Assembly: GCA_964493015.1 (NCBI GenBank)
Contig: CAZBLU010000003.1
Location: 1 to 64,000 of the forward strand
Direction of reading: 5' to 3'
DNA length: 64,000 bases
DNA from: Caldimicrobium sp964493015
GTDB lineage: Bacteria > Desulfobacterota > Thermodesulfobacteria > Thermodesulfobacteriales > Thermodesulfobacteriaceae
Numbering within the stretch: the stretch's first letter is position 1; the number at the start of each line of letters is the position of its first letter. The notes under the pieces are model-generated. The model ran no database searches and had not been told where the DNA came from. It saw only the letters and a program-made list of their open reading frames with translations. Shown here one piece after another: positions 15,451 through 24,037 of the stretch. The position numbers were made by a program, and so were the translations under genes.

Positions 15451-17202
15451 ATGCCCATGTCTTTTGAAGATCTATTTGAAGAAATTAAAAGACAATACGA
15501 TATATTAAATCTCGTCTCCCAATATGTTAAGTTAAAAAGGGTAGGGAAAAATTATGTTGGGCTCTGCCCTTTTCATGCAGAGAAAACTCCTTCTTTTACG
15601 GTGAATCCTGAAAAGCAGATTTTTAAATGTTTTGGCTGTGGAGCTTCGGGAGATGTAATTTCCTTTTATATGAAAATTAAGGGACTTGATTTCAGATCTG
15701 CCCTTTTGGAGCTTGCTGAAAGGGCTGGTCTTGAAATTAAGACCCTTCCTTTTAAGGAAAAGAAAAGAGAGAGAGAGTTAGTAGAACTAAATTTTAAGGT
15801 CGCTAAGATTTATCAAAATTTTTTGCATACCCATCCCTTAGGAGACAAGGCCAGAGACTATCTTAAAAAAAGAGGGTTAAGTGAGGAGACCTGGGAGAAC
15901 TTTTTTCTTGGCTATGCTCCACCTGAGGGAAGAGTTTTAGCAGGACTTCTCAGGGCAAGCCAATTTGATATGGAACAAGCTATAGAAGCTGGCCTCCTAA
16001 AGAAAATGGATGATGGTTCTTATTTAGACCTTTTTAGAGATAGACTGGTTATCCCAATCCTCAATGAAAAGGGTGAATGTGTGGGGTTTGCTGGTAGGGC
16101 ACTAAGTCCTGATGTGGAACCCAAATATCTAAATTCACCAGAGACAAGGCTTTTCAAGAAGAGTGAAATATTATATGGCCTCTTTCAGAGTAAGGAATTC
16201 ATAAAAAAGGAAAGGTCTTTATATTTAGTGGAAGGATATTTTGATTATCTCAGCCTGTGGGAGCGAGAAATTAAAAATGTAGTAGCTACCTGTGGAACTG
16301 CTCTCACAGAAAGGCATGTGCAAAAAATTTGTTCCTATGCGGAAGACATATATCTCCTCTTTGACGGAGATAAGGCAGGAAAGAAGGCTGCACTCAGGGC
16401 TATATCCCTTTTTTCAAAAAAGAATCGTCTACCTCAAGTGATAAGCTTACCTTCAGAAGAAGATCCAGACTCTTTTGTGCAAAAATTTACTAAAGAACAA
16501 AGTGAGCAGCTTAAAGAGAAACTAAAGGAGCTCACTCTATCAGCCCCTGCTTTTGCCTATCATACCCTGAAACATGAATTTCCCTCTCATCCCTCCAAGG
16601 TTTTTCAGGAGTTAGTTGAGCTATTCTCTGAGATTGATGATCCTCTTTTAGAACAGGAAGTCTGTAGAGAGCTTGCTTTCTACTTAGAGTTGCCCGAAGG
16701 GGATATTAGACGATCTCTAAGGAAGAATAAGAAATCTCAGCCAATACAAGATAAGACCTCTCATATGGAAGAGATTAAAAAAGAGGAAGGTTTCCTGAAG
16801 ATTATTGCCCAATATTTAGTTAACTATCCTGAGGAAATTCCTTCTTTGGAAGAAGTTGGGCTTAGAAAACTCTTGGAAAACTTTGAAGAGGGGCCTTATC
16901 AAAGGTTTCTTCTCCAACTCTTGGAGCTAAAGCCTAAAGAGGAATCTCAAATTCTTAGTATTCCTTCTCCTGATTTTCAAGAGCTACTAAGTGATCTACT
17001 TTTTTCGCCTCCCTTTGAAGATAAAAAAGAAGTTCAAGAGCAAATCAAAAGGTTTATCTTTCTTGAAAGGAAAAAAAGAGAGATAAAAAAAATAGCTGAA
17101 AGCATTAAATTTTTTGAGAAGACAGGGAAAAGGGAAGAAATTGAGAGAATTTTATTTAGCATAAAAAAGGCCATGACCTATAAAGAAATTTCAGAAATAT
17201 AA
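15451..17202 (+). CDS. dnaG: DNA primase
   Basis: Makes RNA primers for replication. The N-terminal CHC2 zinc finger is intact (Cys39, His42, Cys60, Cys63). The TOPRIM catalytic domain carries YLVEGYFDYLSL, GTALTE and LLFDGDKAGKKAALRA (~265-320). The C-terminal helicase-interaction domain is present but divergent. I start at ATG 15451; a TTG at 15439 and ATG at 15457 are also possible. The ribosome-binding site is weak for all, so coupling to mutS2 is likely. It precedes rpoD by 17 bases. Confidence 0.95.
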   Translation: MPMSFEDLFEEIKRQYDILNLVSQYVKLKRVGKNYVGLCPFHAEKTPSFTVNPEKQIFKCFGCGASGDVISFYMKIKGLDFRSALLELAERAGLEIKTLPFKEKKRERELVELNFKVAKIYQNFLHTHPLGDKARDYLKKRGLSEETWENFFLGYAPPEGRVLAGLLRASQFDMEQAIEAGLLKKMDDGSYLDLFRDRLVIPILNEKGECVGFAGRALSPDVEPKYLNSPETRLFKKSEILYGLFQSKEFIKKERSLYLVEGYFDYLSLWEREIKNVVATCGTALTERHVQKICSYAEDIYLLFDGDKAGKKAALRAISLFSKKNRLPQVISLPSEEDPDSFVQKFTKEQSEQLKEKLKELTLSAPAFAYHTLKHEFPSHPSKVFQELVELFSEIDDPLLEQEVCRELAFYLELPEGDIRRSLRKNKKSQPIQDKTSHMEEIKKEEGFLKIIAQYLVNYPEEIPSLEEVGLRKLLENFEEGPYQRFLLQLLELKPKEESQILSIPSPDFQELLSDLLFSPPFEDKKEVQEQIKRFIFLERKKREIKKIAESIKFFEKTGKREEIERILFSIKKAMTYKEISEI

Positions 17203-17219
17203 CGAAAAAGGAGGAACTT

Positions 17220-18740
17220 ATGGCCCTCCATCAAAAAAAGAGTTGTCTTTTTGAAGAAGAGTTTCTTTTAGAGGAAGTGGATGAAAATCTTTTGGAAGAG
17301 GAAGTTAAGCGGAATAAGACTGATGAGTCTTTACGTATATACATTAATGAGGTTTTTAATCATAAATTACTAACGAAAGAGGATGAGATAAGGATTGGGA
17401 AGACCATTGAGGAAAATGAAAGGCTAATTCTCACAGAGATATTTACTTATCCCACGCAGATTATGAAATTTTATCAGATTTTAAGGGGTATTGAAAAGGG
17501 AAATAATCTCTCTCTTTACTTTAAGGACTATGAAGAATTGGAAAAGGATCGTGAAAAAAAGGAGGCTTGGCTCACCAAACTTAAAGGGGCCCTTTTAAAT
17601 CTATTGGACTTGGACACTAATAGTCAAGAGTGGGAACAAAGAGTGGAAATTGTTCTTAATTATCTTTATGAGCTTCGTCCTACTAAATTACTCTTGGATG
17701 AATTAACTTGTGAGATTTTAGAGACCCATAAAAAAATTCAAGCCTTTGAAAATTTAAAGGCCAAAGTTTTGCAAAATTGCCCAAATTTGAAAATAGATCT
17801 GGAAGAATTACTGGCCTCAAATGGGAGGGGAAGGAAAAAGAGTAAGAGGTTTAAAGATTTAGAGACCTTGCCAGAGGTGCAAAGATTTACTTTTGAAGGG
17901 AGTAAACTTTATCATGATATTCAGAGTAGCCTAAATTTTTTTGGGAAAAGCCTTGAAGAGGTCAAAAGTTCTTCAGAGAAGATTAATCAAGCCTTTTTGA
18001 AGATAAAAAGAGGAAAGGAGGAACTTGTTAAGGCAAACCTGAGGCTTATACTTTCCATAGCCAGGAAATATGCTCCTAAAGGAGCCTTACTCTCTGATCT
18101 CATCCAAGAAGGTAATATTGGCCTTCTTAAGGCTGTAGAAAAATTTGATTATCGTCGGGGCTTTAAGTTTTCTACCTATGCCACCTGGTGGATTAGACAA
18201 AATATTACTAAATATTTGGCAGAAAATACGAGGACCATTAGAATTCCTGTTCACATTATTGAGGTAATTTATAAAATTAGCAAGATAGTTTCAACTAAAT
18301 TTTATCAGGAATACGGAAGGGATCCTACCTTGGAAGAGCTTTCTAAGGAAACAGGCCTTTCTATAGAGAGACTAAGTTATATTTTTAAAGTTATGAAACA
18401 ACCAGTTTCCTTAGAGTCTTCCATAGGAGAGGAAGAGGAAACCACATTAAAGGATTTCATAGAGGATCAAAATGTCTTAAAACCTGATGAGGTTACCTTT
18501 AATTATGCTCTTTCAGAAAAGATAAGAGAACTCTTAAAGACCCTTTCAGCCAGAGAAGAAAAGGTTATTCGCTTGAGATTTGGTATTGGTGAAAGAGAGG
18601 CTTATACTTTAGAAGAGGTAGGGCGGAAATTTAAAGTAACTAAAGAGAGGATTCGCCAAATTGAGAGTATGGCCTTGAGGAAATTAAAACATCCTAATAG
18701 GCTAAAACTCCTGAAAAATTTTCTCCACCATGGCTCTTGA
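17220..18740 (+). CDS. rpoD: RNA polymerase primary sigma factor RpoD
   Basis: Housekeeping sigma-70. Region 1.2 starts at DESLRIYINEVFNHKLL (~38). A non-conserved region of ~170 residues follows. Region 2 has NLRLILSIARKYAPKG, DLIQEGNIGLLKAVEKFDY and the -10 reading segment FSTYATWWIRQNI. Region 3 follows, and region 4 has LRFGIGEREAYTLEEVG with VTKERIRQIESMALRKLKHP. Region 1.1 is essentially absent (acidic 30-residue N-terminus). At 506 aa it is compact for a group 1 sigma. The ATG has AAGGAGG upstream. It overlaps the next gene by 11 bases. Confidence 0.96.
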   Translation: MALHQKKSCLFEEEFLLEEVDENLLEEEVKRNKTDESLRIYINEVFNHKLLTKEDEIRIGKTIEENERLILTEIFTYPTQIMKFYQILRGIEKGNNLSLYFKDYEELEKDREKKEAWLTKLKGALLNLLDLDTNSQEWEQRVEIVLNYLYELRPTKLLLDELTCEILETHKKIQAFENLKAKVLQNCPNLKIDLEELLASNGRGRKKSKRFKDLETLPEVQRFTFEGSKLYHDIQSSLNFFGKSLEEVKSSSEKINQAFLKIKRGKEELVKANLRLILSIARKYAPKGALLSDLIQEGNIGLLKAVEKFDYRRGFKFSTYATWWIRQNITKYLAENTRTIRIPVHIIEVIYKISKIVSTKFYQEYGRDPTLEELSKETGLSIERLSYIFKVMKQPVSLESSIGEEEETTLKDFIEDQNVLKPDEVTFNYALSEKIRELLKTLSAREEKVIRLRFGIGEREAYTLEEVGRKFKVTKERIRQIESMALRKLKHPNRLKLLKNFLHHGS

Positions 18741-19728
18741 CAAATCCACACCATTACTTTTAGAAAAGGAGCTAATTAGGATTTTGCAGAAAGATTTCCC
18801 TCTGCAATCGCGCCCCTTTCAAACTATAGCTCAAAGATTTAACCTCAAGGAAGAAGATATTCTAATTCTTTTGCAAAAATGGCAGTCTGAGGGTAAATTG
18901 CGGCAGATTTCAGCTATTTTTAATCCTTTCTCCTTTGCCCATCAATCTTCCCTCTTTGCCTTTAAGGTTGAGGCAGATTTTTTAGAACAAGCTATAGAGG
19001 TCATTAATAGCCATCCAGGAGTTAGTCACAACTATCTGAGAAACCATAACTTTAATCTTTGGTTCACCTTAGTGGTCCCCCCTGGAGAGGATCTCTTAAA
19101 GGAAGCAGAAGACCTCTTTCAAAGATCAGGAGCTAAGGAGTATCTTTATCTACCTATCTTGAAGGTCTTTAAGATCTCTGCGGTATTTAACGAGATTAAT
19201 GGAGAGCTTCAAGAGGAGTTACCTCTTAAACAGAGGGGAGAGGTCATTTTGGAGATAAGCGAAAGAGATAGAATTTTAGTTATGGCCTTGCAAGAGCCTT
19301 TACCACTTGTTTCTGAACCCTTCAAAGAAATAGCTAAAAAGGTTGCTTTAGAGGAGGAAGAAATCTTTAGATGGCTTGAGGACATGCAAAAAAAGGGGGC
19401 CTTAAGGAGGTTTGGAGCCCTCTTTAAACATCAAAAGCTTGGCTATAAAGAAAATATATTGACCGCTTGGCTTGTGCCTGAAGAACGAATTGAAGAGGTC
19501 GGGAGATTTTTTGCTAACCAATCCTTTATAACCCATTGCTATCTCAGAAAGTCATATCCTCACTGGCCTTATAATTTATATACTATGTGCCATTTTAAGG
19601 AAGGGGGGTTATCTAAAATTAGTAAAATTGCCCACGATTTAAAACTAAATCACTACTTGGCCTTAGAGACAATTAAGGAACTTAAAAAGATACGTCTAAA
19701 ACTTTTTTATAAATTTGAAAGGGGTTAA
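18730..19728 (+). CDS. Siroheme decarboxylase, fused AhbA-AhbB type
   Basis: Converts siroheme to 12,18-didecarboxysiroheme, an early step of the alternative haem pathway used by sulfate reducers and archaea. Two AsnC/Lrp-like halves are joined in one chain: ~10-165 (PGVSHNYLRNHNFNLWFTL) and ~180-332 (RRFGALFKHQKLGYKEN, then HCYLRKSYPHWPYNLYTM). Desulfovibrio and archaea use separate AhbA and AhbB chains; Nir-type NirDL fusions exist in denitrifiers. The ATG lies inside the end of rpoD (11-base overlap), which ties haem synthesis to the sigma-factor transcript. A d1-haem role is less likely because no nir genes are visible. Confidence 0.85.
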   Translation: MALDKSTPLLLEKELIRILQKDFPLQSRPFQTIAQRFNLKEEDILILLQKWQSEGKLRQISAIFNPFSFAHQSSLFAFKVEADFLEQAIEVINSHPGVSHNYLRNHNFNLWFTLVVPPGEDLLKEAEDLFQRSGAKEYLYLPILKVFKISAVFNEINGELQEELPLKQRGEVILEISERDRILVMALQEPLPLVSEPFKEIAKKVALEEEEIFRWLEDMQKKGALRRFGALFKHQKLGYKENILTAWLVPEERIEEVGRFFANQSFITHCYLRKSYPHWPYNLYTMCHFKEGGLSKISKIAHDLKLNHYLALETIKELKKIRLKLFYKFERG

Positions 19729-19751
19729 TAAAGTTTATAGAAGTCTTGCTT

Positions 19752-20621
19752 TTAGGGCTTAAAAAAGGGCCATATATATTGAAAGGCTATAAAGAGAATA
19801 ATAGCTATGAGTAAGAGACTTAGAGCTTTCTGGGGCATTTTCTTTTGAAATTTAGCTCCCAGATATATACCCAAGGATCCCCCTATTCCAAAGAGTATTC
19901 CAAGCAGGTAGTCAGGTCCATGGCCTCCCAGCACAAAAATTAGAACTCCTAACACTGAGGTGAGAAATGTTCCAAAGAGGGTTGCTCCAGCAAAGATGTA
20001 GGGGGGCAATCTGAAAAAGGCAAGGAGTATAGGAGCCATAAGGGCACCTCCACCTATTCCATAAATTCCCCCAATGATGCCAATAACTAAGGCAGTTAGA
20101 ATTAGAGAGGGGTTATTTACTTCATAAACTCTTTGGCTATATTCAAACTTTAATTTAAGTGGGGAAAATAATATAGTCTTTGCTGGCTCTGGGGAAAAGG
20201 CGTAAGATTTTTTGGGATAAAAGAGATCATAGAGCATTTTTAATCCAATGACAAGTAGGACAGAACCTACCAAAAATTTAAAATTTTTTAGGTTTTCAAA
20301 GAGAGAAATTCTGAGGAAGTAACCAATAACTACGCCTGGGAATGTGCCTATGGTTATGAGGAGTGTAATAGGATAATAGAAGCGTTTTTCACGCCAGTAA
20401 CGGTAAACACCACTGGGAATAGCTATTACATTAAATAGATGATTGGTAGCTGTCACAGGAAGAGAAGTAAAATTGAGTATACTCACTTGGAAGGGAAGTA
20501 ATAAAAAGGCCCCACTTATACCCACAGTAGCACAAAAAAAGGAGATAATGAAGGATATTAGAGGTGGAATAAACAAAGGTAATTTGATTTGAGCCACTGG
20601 AAAGTAGTAGTCAAGGATCAT
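19752..20621 (-). CDS. TauE/SafE family permease (probable sulfite/sulfonate exporter)
   Basis: Integral membrane protein of 289 aa with about eight hydrophobic helices in two repeats. The characteristic glycine-rich repeats are present: FFCATVGISGAFLLLPFQ near 28-45 and GIIGGIYGIGGGALMAPILL near the middle, each near the start of a half. Family members move sulfite, taurine breakdown products or other organosulfur anions, but substrate cannot be read from sequence. It lies 12 bases downstream of the M48 peptidase gene, so the two are probably cotranscribed. It converges on the siroheme decarboxylase gene. Confidence 0.85.
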   Translation of the reverse strand: MILDYYFPVAQIKLPLFIPPLISFIISFFCATVGISGAFLLLPFQVSILNFTSLPVTATNHLFNVIAIPSGVYRYWREKRFYYPITLLITIGTFPGVVIGYFLRISLFENLKNFKFLVGSVLLVIGLKMLYDLFYPKKSYAFSPEPAKTILFSPLKLKFEYSQRVYEVNNPSLILTALVIGIIGGIYGIGGGALMAPILLAFFRLPPYIFAGATLFGTFLTSVLGVLIFVLGGHGPDYLLGILFGIGGSLGIYLGAKFQKKMPQKALSLLLIAIILFIAFQYIWPFFKP

Positions 20622-20633
20622 CTATCTCATGGT

Positions 20634-21896
20634 TTACAGACGATAAAATCTCCTATAGCAGTCCTCATACCATGGGGCATCCTTTGGTCCTATTTCTAAG
20701 GCCTTTTTATAATTCTCTTTGGCTTGATTGATACGCCCTAAATTTTCCAAGTTTCTTCCCGCATAATAATAAACAGAGCCTTCAAAGGGGATAAGTTTTT
20801 TTGCCTTTTCAAAATAAGCTAAACTTCTTTCCCAGTTATTAAGACCAAACTCAGAGAGACCACAGAGATAATGGGCTGAAAAAAGCTCTGGATTAAACTT
20901 AAGAGCTCTAAAGGCATAATCGCGAGCAGAGATATAGTTTTTCTCCTTAAGATGAATTTTAGCTAAATAGATAAGGGCGGGGACATTTTTGGGATAAAGC
21001 TCCAAGGCCTTTTGGAAGTGTCTCTCAGCCCTTTCATAATCCCTCTCTTTATAGGCCCTCTTTCCTTTTTCACATTCATCAAAGGAAGGTTTGGTTTGTA
21101 AAAGATTTCTTCGTATCTCCTCAAATTTAGTTGAACTCTTAATAAAGCTACCAGTGGGCCTATATTGAGCTATCCTACTTTGCCAATCCTTAATACGGCT
21201 TTCTGGAAGGGGGTGGGTGGAAAGCCACTCAGGAGGTCTCATTTTTTCCATCTTTTTAAATCTTTCAAAGACTTTAAGCATTCCCTCTGGGGAATACCCT
21301 GAGTTTATAAGGAGGATAAAGGCTGCTTCATCTGCCTCTCTCTCTTGATCCCTACTAAATTTTAAACTAAGAAGCCCTGCTGAAAACCTACCCAACTGAA
21401 AAAGTAGTTCTCCACTAAGATTTTGAGGCAATAATATAGCGCCTATTTGAAGTAGTAAATTCAAGGCCATTTGTTTTTCCACAAAACGGGCATGATGTCT
21501 CCTTTCAATGTGACCTAATTCATGCCCCAAAATTCCCGCCAATTCGTCTTCATCTTCCAAGGTTAAAAAGATACCTCTCGTTATTATTACAGGCCCTCCA
21601 GGGAGGGCAAAGGCATTGACGACTCCGGAGTTTACTAAATAAAATTGATAATCCATTTTTCTTTGGGTCCTTTGAGCAAGTTTTTTACCAAGGACATTGA
21701 TATAAAGCTGAACATCTTCTTCAGGATATAGACCTTCAAATTCATCTATAGAGGCAGGTAAGTATAGTTTTCCGAGCTCTATTTCCCTTTCTTCGGAGAT
21801 TATCCTTAAAGAAAAGCCATTGCTTTGATGGGAGGAGCAACTAATCGAAACTAACAATAAAAGAAAAAGGATAAAAAATTTGAGGTAGGGAATCAT
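20634..21896 (-). CDS. M48-family zinc metalloprotease lipoprotein with TPR repeats (BepA/YfgC-like)
   Basis: Periplasmic protease/chaperone of the BepA kind, which acts on outer-membrane assembly. A lipoprotein signal peptide ends at VSISC (Cys20). The zinc site HELGH is at 125-129, followed by the third ligand region (DQEREADEAAF). About 130 C-terminal residues form TPR repeats (GKRAYKERDYERAERHFQKA and three more). At 420 aa it is near the usual length. The gene context (TauE-like permease) gives no extra clue. A protease role in envelope quality control is inferred from family. Confidence 0.88.
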   Translation of the reverse strand: MIPYLKFFILFLLLLVSISCSSHQSNGFSLRIISEEREIELGKLYLPASIDEFEGLYPEEDVQLYINVLGKKLAQRTQRKMDYQFYLVNSGVVNAFALPGGPVIITRGIFLTLEDEDELAGILGHELGHIERRHHARFVEKQMALNLLLQIGAILLPQNLSGELLFQLGRFSAGLLSLKFSRDQEREADEAAFILLINSGYSPEGMLKVFERFKKMEKMRPPEWLSTHPLPESRIKDWQSRIAQYRPTGSFIKSSTKFEEIRRNLLQTKPSFDECEKGKRAYKERDYERAERHFQKALELYPKNVPALIYLAKIHLKEKNYISARDYAFRALKFNPELFSAHYLCGLSEFGLNNWERSLAYFEKAKKLIPFEGSVYYYAGRNLENLGRINQAKENYKKALEIGPKDAPWYEDCYRRFYRL

Positions 21897-22071
21897 ACCT
21901 TCTAGTTTATTATAATCAAAAAAAATTTTTTGTCCAAGATCTCAATTTTAAATGAATAAATGGGAGATTACAGGAAAGAATAACAGGTTTTAAGAGAAAA
22001 TTTTCTGTATTAAGCTTTATTTTTACCTTTCATAGGGCTTAAAATGGTTTCTCTGAAGTTTATCCTGGCTC

Positions 22072-22099
22072 TTGACAAATAAAATTTATGATATATTTT
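22072..22099 (+). promoter_or_regulatory. Predicted speD promoter
   Basis: Perfect TTGACA (22072-22077), 16-base spacer, TATTTT (22094-22099). An overlapping TATATT (22092-22097) would give a 14-base spacer. Transcription would begin at about 22104-22106, at the edge of the leader hairpin. The 175 bases between the M48 gene and this promoter show nothing else. Confidence 0.5.
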
Positions 22100-22102
22100 A
22101 TT

Positions 22103-22135
22103 CCCCGTCTCTCGGGGGCTAACTTTTGAAGGGGG
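22103..22135 (+). promoter_or_regulatory. speD leader hairpin that may compete for the ribosome-binding site
   Basis: CCCCG (22103-22107) and CGGGG (22113-22117) form a five-pair hairpin with loop TCTCT. The speD ribosome-binding site GAAGGGGG (22128-22135) is also complementary to the CCCC arm. Two mutually exclusive folds are therefore possible, one hiding the ribosome-binding site. A small ligand switch (SAM or polyamine) is conceivable but unproven, and the layout does not match a riboswitch class I recognise. Confidence 0.35.
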
Positions 22136-22143
22136 TGGGAAAG

Positions 22144-22590
22144 ATGAAAAATTTTGAAAAACTTGAGTATGGTTTTGGTCAACATCTTATTTTAGATGGC
22201 TATGGAGCTAATTATGAAAAGCTTAAAGATTTAGATTTTATCTTTAATTTCCTGAATAAATATCCTGATGACATTGAGATGACCAAAATAATGCCTCCAT
22301 ATGTATTTAAATATTATGCCCCTGACCCTGAGGATTGGGGGATTTCTGGTTTTGTGATCATTGCTGAGAGTCATATCAGTATCCATACTTTCCCTGAAAA
22401 ACGTTTCCTTAGTGTGGATATCTTTTCCTGTAAACCCTTTGATGTAGATAAGGCTATTCAGGATATAACTGAGATGTTTGAGATCCAGAAAAGCGAAATT
22501 AGACTTCTGGATAGAGGCTTAGAGTTTCCTCGCTCCATTAGAGCGGTGGAGAATTTTATCCGTCTGGAGCGGAAAAACATTCTTCTTTAA
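22144..22590 (+). CDS. speD: S-adenosylmethionine decarboxylase proenzyme
   Basis: Makes decarboxylated SAM, the aminopropyl donor for polyamines. It is a short class 1B (Thermotoga/Bacillus) type, 148 aa. Self-cleavage should occur before Ser76 in ESHISIHTFPE to create the pyruvoyl cofactor. His81 and Cys96 sit at the spacing of the catalytic His68 and Cys83 of the Thermotoga enzyme. I chose the ATG at 22144, 8 bases after GGGGG; an in-frame TTG 18 bases upstream is less likely. It is followed 2 bases later by an agmatinase-family gene. Confidence 0.95.
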   Translation: MKNFEKLEYGFGQHLILDGYGANYEKLKDLDFIFNFLNKYPDDIEMTKIMPPYVFKYYAPDPEDWGISGFVIIAESHISIHTFPEKRFLSVDIFSCKPFDVDKAIQDITEMFEIQKSEIRLLDRGLEFPRSIRAVENFIRLERKNILL

Positions 22591-22592
22591 AA

Positions 22593-23453
22593 ATGAAAAT
22601 TCCTTTTCTTGGGCTACCTGACCATCCTCAGGCCAAGGTAGCCCTTCTTCCTATACCTTTAGAACAGACCACTACCTGGCTTAAGGGAACAGGTTTTGCT
22701 CCTCTTGAAATCCTAAAGGTTAGCCCATATTTAGAATTCTTTGAGGAAGAAACAGGGCTGTCCCCACACCAAGAGATAGGTTTTTTCACCTATCCCCTTG
22801 AGGAATTCCCCTTTTCTTTAGATGAGGCTTTAGCTAAGGTAGAAAGCTTAACCTCTTTGGCAGTTACCTCTCACTTTCTTCCTATCCTCTTAGGGGGCGA
22901 ACATACCCTTACCTTAGGTGCCATCAGAGCCTTAAAAAAGGTCTATCCCGATCTCAAGATCCTTCACTTAGATGCCCATTTGGATTTTAGAGATACCTAT
23001 TTGGGAACAAAGGTGAACCACGCTACAGTGATGAGGAGAATTCATGAGCTGGGCATTCCTATTTTGAGTGTGGGGATTCGGGCTATATCAGAAGAAGAAT
23101 TTAAAGCCATAAAGGAAAAAAGGCTCTCCGTCATCTTTGCTCATGAAATTTACCAAAATTTTCCCTCAGTCTTGAGAAGGATTGAAGATTTTCTCAAAGA
23201 TGGGGCCATTTATTTAAGCTTAGATATGGATGCTTTAGATCCCTCTCTTGCCCCTGGTGTTGGAACCCCTGAGCCAGGAGGATTGCTTTGGCCAGAGTTA
23301 CTCTCTATTTTAAAAGTCCTTGCTAAAGCAAGGGTTATAGGGTTGGATCTCGTTGAGGTAAGACCTATACCTCACTACCCTTTTACAGAGTTCTTAGTAG
23401 GAAAAATTATTCTCAAATTTACTGCCTATATGGCTAAGTTTTCTCAAGAATGA
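22593..23453 (+). CDS. speB: Agmatinase-family ureohydrolase (agmatine or N1-aminopropylagmatine)
   Basis: Binuclear manganese hydrolase of the arginase/agmatinase fold that releases urea. Metal ligands are visible in GGEHTLTLG, DAHLDFRDTY and SLDMDALDPSLAPGVGTPEPGG, the last being the agmatinase signature. At 286 aa it is of normal length. Coupling to speD suggests the thermophile route in which agmatine is first aminopropylated and then hydrolysed to spermidine, as in Thermus. An ordinary agmatinase is equally compatible with the sequence. Its stop overlaps the next gene by 4 bases. Confidence 0.9.
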   Translation: MKIPFLGLPDHPQAKVALLPIPLEQTTTWLKGTGFAPLEILKVSPYLEFFEEETGLSPHQEIGFFTYPLEEFPFSLDEALAKVESLTSLAVTSHFLPILLGGEHTLTLGAIRALKKVYPDLKILHLDAHLDFRDTYLGTKVNHATVMRRIHELGIPILSVGIRAISEEEFKAIKEKRLSVIFAHEIYQNFPSVLRRIEDFLKDGAIYLSLDMDALDPSLAPGVGTPEPGGLLWPELLSILKVLAKARVIGLDLVEVRPIPHYPFTEFLVGKIILKFTAYMAKFSQE

Positions 23454-24037
23454 GTTTATATCACCGTTTAGCTAAACTTCTGTTTGAGGCCTCCCTTCTT
23501 AAGCGAATTGAAAGGACTGGATATAGCTATCTCGGCACAGGAAGGGAAAATGTGGCAGCTCACTCCTTTGGTGTCCTCTTTTGTGCCTATGTGTTAAGTC
23601 AGAAATTTAAAGGAAAAATTGATGAAAATAAGCTCTTTAAAATGGCCCTTTTTCATGACTTTGTTGAGGCAAGGACCGGGGATTTCAATGCGGTAAATAA
23701 GCTTTACAACCAAGCTGACGAAAGAAAGGCCCTTAATGAGGCCTTGGAGGGACTTTTTTTTGCCGAGGAAGTGCTTAATTTATATGAAGAATATAGAAAA
23801 GGTGAGTCCTTAGAGGCTAAGCTTGTTCATGATGCCGATGTTTTAGACCTTATTGTGCAACTTAAGGAGCAAAAGGACCTCAATAACCCCTTTGCTGAAC
23901 GCTGGATAAATTATGCTAAAAGAAGGCTTATCCTCGAAGAGTCTAAAGGGCTTGCTGAGGCTATCACGGAGACTGAGTGGTGCTCCTGGTGGCTTGAGAG
24001 ATTACTAAAGGAAAGAAATGAAAGTAATAGGTCCTGA
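23450..24037 (+). CDS. HD-domain hydrolase (YfbR/COG1896-like)
   Basis: Phosphohydrolase of 195 aa with an HD metal site: His in NVAAHSFG, the HD pair in LFHDFVEARTGD, and the distal Asp in LVHDADVLDLI. Members with this layout, such as YfbR, are 5'-deoxynucleotidases. The substrate here is unknown. Overlaps the upstream speB by 4 bases (ATGA) and the downstream Fe-S gene by 20, so it is part of one translationally coupled transcript. Confidence 0.82.
   Translation: MSLYHRLAKLLFEASLLKRIERTGYSYLGTGRENVAAHSFGVLFCAYVLSQKFKGKIDENKLFKMALFHDFVEARTGDFNAVNKLYNQADERKALNEALEGLFFAEEVLNLYEEYRKGESLEAKLVHDADVLDLIVQLKEQKDLNNPFAERWINYAKRRLILEESKGLAEAITETEWCSWWLERLLKERNESNRS

Noticed and set aside
22103..22143. 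A known riboswitch class (preQ1, SAM-II) in the speD leader
   Set aside because: The loop and tail do not match those consensus elements. I kept only a hairpin and ribosome-binding-site competition.
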